Shown here one piece after another: positions 5,761 through 9,239 of a stretch of DNA of 9,239 bases. A program made the position numbers and the translations under genes. The stretch is taken from positions 1 to 9,239 of the forward strand of contig JANJUH010000203.1 of the NCBI GenBank assembly GCA_024710675.1, written 5' to 3'. The stretch's first letter is position 1. Every line of letters begins with the position of its first letter. The notes below the pieces were generated by a model. The model was not told where the DNA came from and ran no database searches. It saw only the letters and a list, made by a program, of their open reading frames with translations. The stretch is from Lysobacterales bacterium (GTDB lineage: Bacteria; Pseudomonadota; Gammaproteobacteria; Xanthomonadales; SZUA-5).

Positions 5761-5845
5761 TTCCGGTTGCGCGCCGAGCCCCACTGCGGAGCCAGGTCCT
5801 GCCGCATGCGCACCTGGAACACCTTCCCTCGCGCCCTCATCGCCC

Positions 5846-5851
5846 TATCAT
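5846..5851 (+). promoter_or_regulatory. possible -10 box for xth, leaderless start
   Basis: TATCAT matches TATAAT at 5 of 6 positions and ends 7 nt before the preferred xth ATG (5859). Transcription would begin at or next to the A of the ATG, a leaderless arrangement that would fit the lack of a Shine-Dalgarno here. The -35 region (TTCCCT, 5824-5829) is poor. Speculative. Confidence 0.3.
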
Positions 5852-5858
5852 GCGGTGG

Positions 5859-6626
5859 ATGAAACTTGCCTCCTGGAACGTCAATTCCCTCAAGGTGCGG
5901 CTGCCGCACCTCGTCGACTGGCTGGCCGCTGCCGCGCCGGATGTGCTGGTGTTGCAGGAAACCAAGCTGACCGACGACAAGTTCCCGCATGCGGAGCTGG
6001 AGGCGCTCGGTTACGCCTCGGTCGCCAGTGGCCAGCCCACCTACAACGGTGTGGCGCTGCTGTCGCGGCAGCCGGCTGCCGATGTGCTACGAGACATTCC
6101 GGGCTTCGAGGATCCGCAGCGGCGCGTGATCGCCGGCACCGTTGGCGATGTGCGCGTCGTCGGCTTGTACGTGGTCAACGGCCAGGCCGTGGACAGTGAC
6201 AAGTACCGCTACAAGTTGGACTGGCTGGCCGCGGTGCGGCGCTGGCTGGCGGACGAGATCGTGCGTCATCCGAAACTGGTCGTGATGGGCGATTTCAACA
6301 TCGCGCCCGACGATCGCGATGTCCACGACCCGGCCGCCTGGCACGAACAGATCCTGTGCTCCACGCCCGAGCGCGAGGCGCTGAAGGCACTGCTCGCCCT
6401 CGGTCTGCACGACAGCTTCCGCCTGCACGAGTCCGCCGGCGGCCTGTACTCCTGGTGGGACTACCGGCAGGCGGCCTTCCGCCGCAATCTCGGTCTGCGC
6501 ATCGACCTCGCCCTGGTCTCCGATGCCTTGAAGGACAGCGTCAGCGCCGCCGGCATCGACACCGCCCCGCGCAAGCTGGAACGCCCCTCCGATCACGCCC
6601 CGGTGTGGGTGGAGCTGGCCCCGTGA
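5859..6626 (+). CDS. xth: exodeoxyribonuclease III (AP endonuclease)
   Basis: A 255-residue exonuclease III/APE1-type enzyme of the endonuclease/exonuclease/phosphatase fold. It cuts the backbone 5' of abasic sites and trims 3' blocks in base-excision repair, using Mg2+. Catalytic positions are all present: N7 (ASWNVNS), E34 (LQETK), Y104 (GLYVVNG), D145 and N147 (MGDFNIAP), D216 (LRIDLAL), D245 and H246 (SDHAP). The start at 5859 gives MKLASWNVNSLKVRLPHL, the standard family start; the ATG three codons earlier (5850) would only add MRW. Neither has a clear Shine-Dalgarno. Length is in the normal range for the family (E. coli ExoIII is 268). It is the first gene of a packed three-gene run: its TGA overlaps the GTG of the UPF0149 gene, and dnaE follows. 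Whether it is XthA or an ExoA-type paralogue is not settled. Confidence 0.96.
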   Translation: MKLASWNVNSLKVRLPHLVDWLAAAAPDVLVLQETKLTDDKFPHAELEALGYASVASGQPTYNGVALLSRQPAADVLRDIPGFEDPQRRVIAGTVGDVRVVGLYVVNGQAVDSDKYRYKLDWLAAVRRWLADEIVRHPKLVVMGDFNIAPDDRDVHDPAAWHEQILCSTPEREALKALLALGLHDSFRLHESAGGLYSWWDYRQAAFRRNLGLRIDLALVSDALKDSVSAAGIDTAPRKLERPSDHAPVWVELAP

Positions 6627-7249
6627 GCGAACACGTCCAGCCGCTCCTGCTCGACGAGCAGGATTACCAGGAGATCGACGAGTTGCTTGCCGACTTCGGC
6701 GCCGACGAAGGCCTGCGCCTCGATGGCGCCCATGGCCTCCTGACCGCGGTGATCGTCGGCCCGCGTTCGCTGGGGCCCGAGGAATGGCTGCCGGTGATCC
6801 TCGGCGGAGAACCGGTCGGCGCCGACCCGCGGCGACTGCAGCGACTGCTCGACTTGCTGGTGCGCCTGGCCGGCAGCATCGTGCAGAGCCTGGATACCCA
6901 CCAGTACGAGCCGATCTTCGCCGAGCGCGAGACCGAGGAGGGCGATCGCTTCGTCGACGCCAGCGGCTGGTGCGAAGGTTTCAGCCTGGGCGTGGATCTC
7001 GAGGGCGAACTCTGGGAAGAGCGCATGCAGGAGGATCCGGCGCTGATCGATCTGATCGCCCCGGTGGTGACGCTGGGCGTCGACGATGGCGTGTTCGCCG
7101 AGGTTCGTGATCCCGAGATGGCGGCGCTGGGCGAGGACGAGCGCGACGAGCTGATCCGCCAGCTCCCGGGCGTGCTGACCGACATTCGCCAGTACTGGCA
7201 GGAGCAGCCGCCCGAGGATGGCGCCCCGGTTGGCGCGACGCTGCACTGA
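6623..7249 (+). CDS. UPF0149 (YecA/YgfB-like) family protein
   Basis: A 208-residue acidic, helical cytoplasmic protein of the UPF0149 family, whose biochemical role is poorly defined. Hallmarks are LDGAHGLLTAVIVGP (33-47), the EEWLPVILGG segment (53-62) and WCEGFSLGV (116-124). The C-terminal SEC-C metal-binding motif carried by YecA is absent; the protein ends in QPPEDGAPVGATLH. The start is GTG at 6623, overlapping the xth stop by four bases (GTGA); GGAG lies 8 nt upstream, and no in-frame ATG precedes the LDGAHG core within the intergenic limits. A frame open upstream to 6356 only overlaps xth and should not be used. The overlap and the 1-nt gap to dnaE imply translational coupling with both neighbours. 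Its link to replication or repair is only by position. Confidence 0.88.
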   Translation: MSEHVQPLLLDEQDYQEIDELLADFGADEGLRLDGAHGLLTAVIVGPRSLGPEEWLPVILGGEPVGADPRRLQRLLDLLVRLAGSIVQSLDTHQYEPIFAERETEEGDRFVDASGWCEGFSLGVDLEGELWEERMQEDPALIDLIAPVVTLGVDDGVFAEVRDPEMAALGEDERDELIRQLPGVLTDIRQYWQEQPPEDGAPVGATLH

Positions 7250-7250
7250 G

Positions 7251-9239
7251 ATGCCGTCAACGCGCTTCGTCCACCTGCGTGTGCACAGTGAGTACTCGCT
7301 GGCCGACTCGGTGGTGCGCATCGACGAGTTGGTCGCCGCCTGCGCCGAGGCCGGCATGCCGGCACTGGCGCTGACCGACGAGAGCAACCACTTCGCCGCC
7401 CTGAAGTTCTACAAGGCCGCCGAAGCCGCGGGCGTGCAACCGATCCTCGGCGCGGATGTCTGGGTCGAGGAAGCCGAAGGCCCGTATCGGCTGACCCTGC
7501 TCTGTGCCGACGCCACCGGCTATCGCAACCTGTGCGTCCTGCTCTCGCGCGCCTACGCCGAGGGTCGCCAACTCGATCGCCCGGTGATCCGCCGCGACTG
7601 GATCGACGGCCACACCCAGGGCCTGGTTGCGCTGTCGGGCGGCCTCGACGGCGAGATCGCCCAGTTGTTGCTGGCCGGGCGCAACGACACCGCGCTGCTG
7701 CAGCTCAGGCGCTGGATGCGTCTGTTCCCCGAGGCTTTTTTCGTCGAACTTTCACGTTGTGGGCGCCCCCAGGAAGACTTGCTGACGCTGGCCGCGGCGC
7801 GCCTGGCCGCCAGCGCCGGCTGTCCGGCAGTCGCCACCAACGATGTGCGCTTCATCGCCCGCGAGGACTTCGACGCCCACGAGGCAAGGGTCGCCATTGC
7901 CTCCGGCTACACGCTGGCCGACCCGCGGCGACCGCGCCGCTACACGCCCGAGCAGTACCTGAAATCCCCGGCCGAGATGGCCGAGCTCTTCGCCGACTTG
8001 CCGGAAGCGATCGAGAACAGCGTGCTGCTCGCGCGCCGGCTCAATTTCGCCTTCGAGACCGGCACCTATTACCTGCCCGAGGTGCCGACGCGCGCGGGCG
8101 AGAGCGCGGCCGAACGCCTGCGCCGCGAGGCCCTCGAGGGACTCGAGCGACGCCTGGCGAAACTCGAGGCCGGCGTAGGCCTGGCCGGCCCACGCGAGCG
8201 CTATGTCGAGCGCCTGGAACGCGAGGCGGGCGTCATTGCCCAGATGGGCTTCCCGGGCTACTTCCTGATCGTCGCCGACTTCATCGGTTGGGCCAAGCAG
8301 AACAGCATCCCGGTTGGCCCGGGGCGCGGCTCGGGCGCGGGCTCGCTGGTCGCCTACGCACTCGGCATCACCGACCTCGACCCGATGCGCTACGAACTGC
8401 TGTTCGAGCGCTTCCTCAATCCAGAGCGCGTGTCGATGCCGGACTTCGACGTCGACTTCTGCATGGAGCGGCGCGACGAGGTGATCCGCTACGTGCGCGA
8501 GCGCTACGGCGCCGACAAGGTCGCGCAGATCATCACTTACGGATCGATGGCGGCCAAGGCCTGCGTGCGTGACTGCGGGCGCGTGCTCGGCCTGCCCTAC
8601 CCGGCCGTCGATGCCATCGCCAAGCTGATCCCGATGCGCCCGCTCGACATCACGCTCGATGATGCGCTGGGGCTGTCGAAGAAGTCGCAAAAGGAGCCCG
8701 AGCGGGTCTCGCATGAGCTGAAGGCGCGCTTTGAAAACGAGGACGACGAGGCGCGGCCGGTGCTGGAGATGGCGCTCAAGCTCGAGGGCCTGGCGCGCAA
8801 CGCCGGCAAGCACGCCGGCGGTGTCGTCATCGCGCCCAGCGCGCTGACCGATTTCACCGCGCTCTACGTCGAATCGCGCGCCGAAGCCGGCGATTTGCCG
8901 GTCACCCAGTTCGACAAGGACGACGTCGAGACCATCGGCCTGGTGAAGTTCGATTTCCTTGGCCTGCGCACGCTGACCATCGTGGTCTGGGCGCTGGCGG
9001 CAATCAACGCGCGGCGTCGTGCCGCCGGCGAGCCCGAGATCGACATCGAACTGCTGCCGCTCGACGATCGCCCGACCTACGAACTCTTTGGCCGCGGCGA
9101 CACAGTCGCCGTGTTCCAGTTCGAATCGCCGGGCATGCAACGGCTGCTCAAGGACGCGCGCCCCGACCGCTTCGAAGACCTGATCGCGCTGGTCTCACTG
9201 TATCGGCCCGGCCCGATGGAGCTGATCCCGAGTTTCTGC
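7251..9239 (+). CDS. dnaE: DNA polymerase III alpha subunit, 5' part (runs off window)
   Basis: The N-terminal 663 residues of the replicative polymerase catalytic subunit; the frame is open to the last base and the 3' part is outside. The PHP domain opens with FVHLRVHSEYSLADS (6-20). The palm contains GPGRGSGAGSLVAYALGITDLDP and the acidic motif PDFDVDF with D400 and D402. The third catalytic aspartate is D568 in KFDFLGLRTLTIV, and RNAGKHAGGVVIAP is also present. All three polymerase aspartates are present, so it should be active. The HLRVHSEYS start marks DnaE1, not the error-prone DnaE2/ImuC. Between the second and third catalytic sites it has about a dozen residues more than E. coli DnaE (near 475-500, SKKSQKEPERVSHELK), from memory of that sequence. 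The ATG is 1 nt after the UPF0149 stop with no good Shine-Dalgarno, so coupling is likely. The neighbourhood is not the common rnhB-dnaE-accA. Confidence 0.97.
   Translation, partial: MPSTRFVHLRVHSEYSLADSVVRIDELVAACAEAGMPALALTDESNHFAALKFYKAAEAAGVQPILGADVWVEEAEGPYRLTLLCADATGYRNLCVLLSRAYAEGRQLDRPVIRRDWIDGHTQGLVALSGGLDGEIAQLLLAGRNDTALLQLRRWMRLFPEAFFVELSRCGRPQEDLLTLAAARLAASAGCPAVATNDVRFIAREDFDAHEARVAIASGYTLADPRRPRRYTPEQYLKSPAEMAELFADLPEAIENSVLLARRLNFAFETGTYYLPEVPTRAGESAAERLRREALEGLERRLAKLEAGVGLAGPRERYVERLEREAGVIAQMGFPGYFLIVADFIGWAKQNSIPVGPGRGSGAGSLVAYALGITDLDPMRYELLFERFLNPERVSMPDFDVDFCMERRDEVIRYVRERYGADKVAQIITYGSMAAKACVRDCGRVLGLPYPAVDAIAKLIPMRPLDITLDDALGLSKKSQKEPERVSHELKARFENEDDEARPVLEMALKLEGLARNAGKHAGGVVIAPSALTDFTALYVESRAEAGDLPVTQFDKDDVETIGLVKFDFLGLRTLTIVVWALAAINARRRAAGEPEIDIELLPLDDRPTYELFGRGDTVAVFQFESPGMQRLLKDARPDRFEDLIALVSLYRPGPMELIPSFC

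Larger units (their letters stand above)
5533..5858. other. 326-bp divergent intergenic region EamA / xth
   Basis: The region separates two divergent genes. It holds a G-rich inverted repeat with arms 5620-5640 and 5733-5760, and a possible -10 box right before xth (5846-5851). The 92 bp between the repeat arms show no gene and no obvious second repeat. Short frames crossing the region have no recognisable protein features. No convincing promoter for the EamA gene was found. Confidence 0.65.

Noticed and set aside
6356..6622. Upstream extension of the UPF0149 frame
   Set aside because: It overlaps the catalytic half of xth; the GTG at 6623 with GGAG 8 nt upstream and a GTGA overlap is the sensible start.
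7532..8572. 346-residue plus-strand frame inside dnaE in another frame
   Set aside because: R/P/A-rich out-of-frame translation of dnaE; no motif, and the dnaE frame itself is unbroken.
7752..9140. 462-residue minus-strand open frame opposite dnaE
   Set aside because: Antisense shadow of dnaE with no recognisable domain; the dnaE frame on the plus strand has all polymerase motifs.
7251..9239. Error-prone DnaE2/ImuC
   Set aside because: The N-terminus FVHLRVHSEYSLADS and the palm motifs are those of DnaE1, and no imuA/imuB genes are nearby.

Overview
The window comes from a high-GC (by eye roughly two-thirds G+C) gammaproteobacterium. The best guess is Xanthomonadales/Lysobacterales: the replicative DnaE reads as gammaproteobacterial, and the intergenic spaces carry REP-like palindromes with GTGG and GTAG heads of the kind known from Stenotrophomonas and relatives. 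This placement is an inference from protein and repeat style, not from a marker comparison. Almost everything is chromosomal housekeeping. I see no transposase, integrase, CRISPR array, tRNA, rRNA or phage gene.

Layout. Positions 1-127 hold a REP-doublet element (31-114) and the tail of another at the window edge. From 128 to 4001 four genes run on the minus strand in the order rplU (L21), rpmA (L27), obg (ribosome-assembly GTPase), then an SLC13-family permease with two RCK_C (TrkA-C) domains. rplU has a good sigma-70-type promoter (4041-4069). A strong intrinsic terminator (3361-3391) lies between rpmA and obg, followed by two tandem REP-doublets (3184-3253 and 3273-3341). This cuts the classic rplU-rpmA-obg unit into two transcriptional blocks. 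Divergent from rplU is a small PilZ (cyclic-di-GMP-binding) protein, 4169-4534. A convergent DMT-superfamily (EamA) exporter lies at 4660-5532 (-); between the two 3' ends sits a different, GTAG-headed inverted repeat (4576-4651).

After a 326-bp divergent intergenic region with a G-rich inverted repeat (5620-5760), a tightly packed plus-strand operon begins: xth (exonuclease III), then a UPF0149/YecA-YgfB-like protein overlapping it by 4 nt (GTGA), then dnaE (DNA polymerase III alpha) starting 1 nt after the previous stop and running off the window end. The dnaE reading frame is open over all 663 codons present.

Functionally the left half is translation and ribosome biogenesis plus a transporter, and the right half is DNA replication and repair. 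No undescribed multi-gene system is evident. The most interesting material is non-coding: three families of inverted repeats, one showing compensatory base changes that argue for selection on folded structure, together with the split of obg from rplU-rpmA and the unusual xth-UPF0149-dnaE linkage.
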